Source of the DNA: Planctomycetota bacterium
GTDB taxonomy: Bacteria; Planctomycetota; PUPC01; DSUN01
Direction of reading: 5' to 3'
Assembly (NCBI GenBank): GCA_016872875.1
Contig: VGYW01000543.1
Location: 1 to 5,139 of the forward strand
Length of the DNA stretch: 5,139 bases
Under the pieces are notes generated by a model, which made no database searches, had not been told where the DNA came from, and worked only from the letters and a program-made list of their open reading frames with translations. Position numbers and translations under genes: made by a program. The first letter of the stretch is position 1. Each line of letters opens with the position of its first letter. Below are positions 4,889 to 5,139 of the stretch, piece after piece.

Positions 4889-4931
4889 TCCCTTCGTGTC
4901 GCCGTCCCGAGGAGCAAGAGGAGCCTGTAGA

Positions 4932-5139
4932 ATGCACTGGCCGTTGAGTTCGGCAATCGCCCTCTCCCTGGTGGCCCTCGCCGCGGCCGCAGCCGAGGAG
5001 GCCATCAATCCGTATCCCCGCGCGCTGATGCGCACGGAGTCGCTGATGAAGTGGTCCTTCGAGGCGGGCGAGGCGGGCTGGACGGCGCTCCACGACTGCG
5101 CCCTGGCTGCCGAGAAGGGGGTGCTGCGGGTCAAGTGCT
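4932..5139 (+). CDS. 5' end of a secreted protein, possible carbohydrate-binding-type start (cut by window edge)
   Basis: Sixty-nine codons are visible from ATG 4932, with AGGAG at 4919-4923, 8 bp upstream. The first 21 residues look like a Sec signal peptide: a hydrophobic stretch (IALSLVALAAAAA) after a short start that lacks Lys or Arg, with likely cleavage after the Ala run, before EEAINPYPR. Residues 40-68 (KWSFEAGEAGWTAL, then EKGVLRVK) resemble the opening strands of beta-sandwich domains common at the start of secreted polysaccharide-active proteins in planctomycete-like bacteria. The resemblance is from memory, and the product cannot be named from this part. It follows rhaM by 128 bp of repeat DNA in the same direction, which fits export of a carbohydrate-related protein in a sugar gene group. 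The frame is open to the window end. Confidence 0.8.
   Translation, partial: MHWPLSSAIALSLVALAAAAAEEAINPYPRALMRTESLMKWSFEAGEAGWTALHDCALAAEKGVLRVKC

Overview
The window comes from a GC-rich bacterial chromosome. The gene content is a Gfo/Idh/MocA oxidoreductase, an L-rhamnose mutarotase, a secreted protein with a carbohydrate-binding-like start, and an AlbA_2-type ATP-binding protein. Together with intergenic spacers full of short repeats, this fits an environmental, polysaccharide-degrading bacterium of the Planctomycetota/PVC, Lentisphaerota or Hydrogenedentota kind. That taxonomic guess rests on style and memory, not on a marker gene.

Left half (1-3093), minus strand. The window opens on the first 11 codons of a leftward gene with a good ribosome binding site and a possible promoter. 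Next is a leftward AlbA_2/HATPase protein gene (271-1689). Its C-terminus seems to have lost the usual winged-helix domain: after an 11-bp tandem repeat the frame runs into, and stops inside, a dispersed repeat. A 625-bp stretch without an intact gene follows (1744-2368). It holds a second copy of that dispersed repeat, a G-quadruplex motif, a perfect 28-bp palindrome and two fragments that look like pieces of Phd/YefM antitoxins. To its right is an intact leftward toxin-antitoxin operon: a Phd/YefM antitoxin (2800-3093) and a PIN-family toxin (2369-2803) overlapping by 4 bp.

Right half (3094-5139), plus strand. A divergent intergenic region carries a strong-looking promoter for the antitoxin and a weaker one for the oxidoreductase, with the same motif at both -35 regions. 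Three rightward genes follow: a Gfo/Idh/MocA dehydrogenase (3276-4346), L-rhamnose mutarotase rhaM (4489-4803), and the 5' end of a secreted protein (4932-edge). The two spacers between them are filled by imperfect inverted-repeat elements of different families. The three genes may form a sugar-utilisation group around rhamnose, but only the mutarotase assignment is specific.

No complete novel system is evident. The points most worth following up are the truncated AlbA_2 protein ending in a dispersed repeat, the antitoxin-like debris around the intact TA operon, and the hairpin repeats between the sugar genes.
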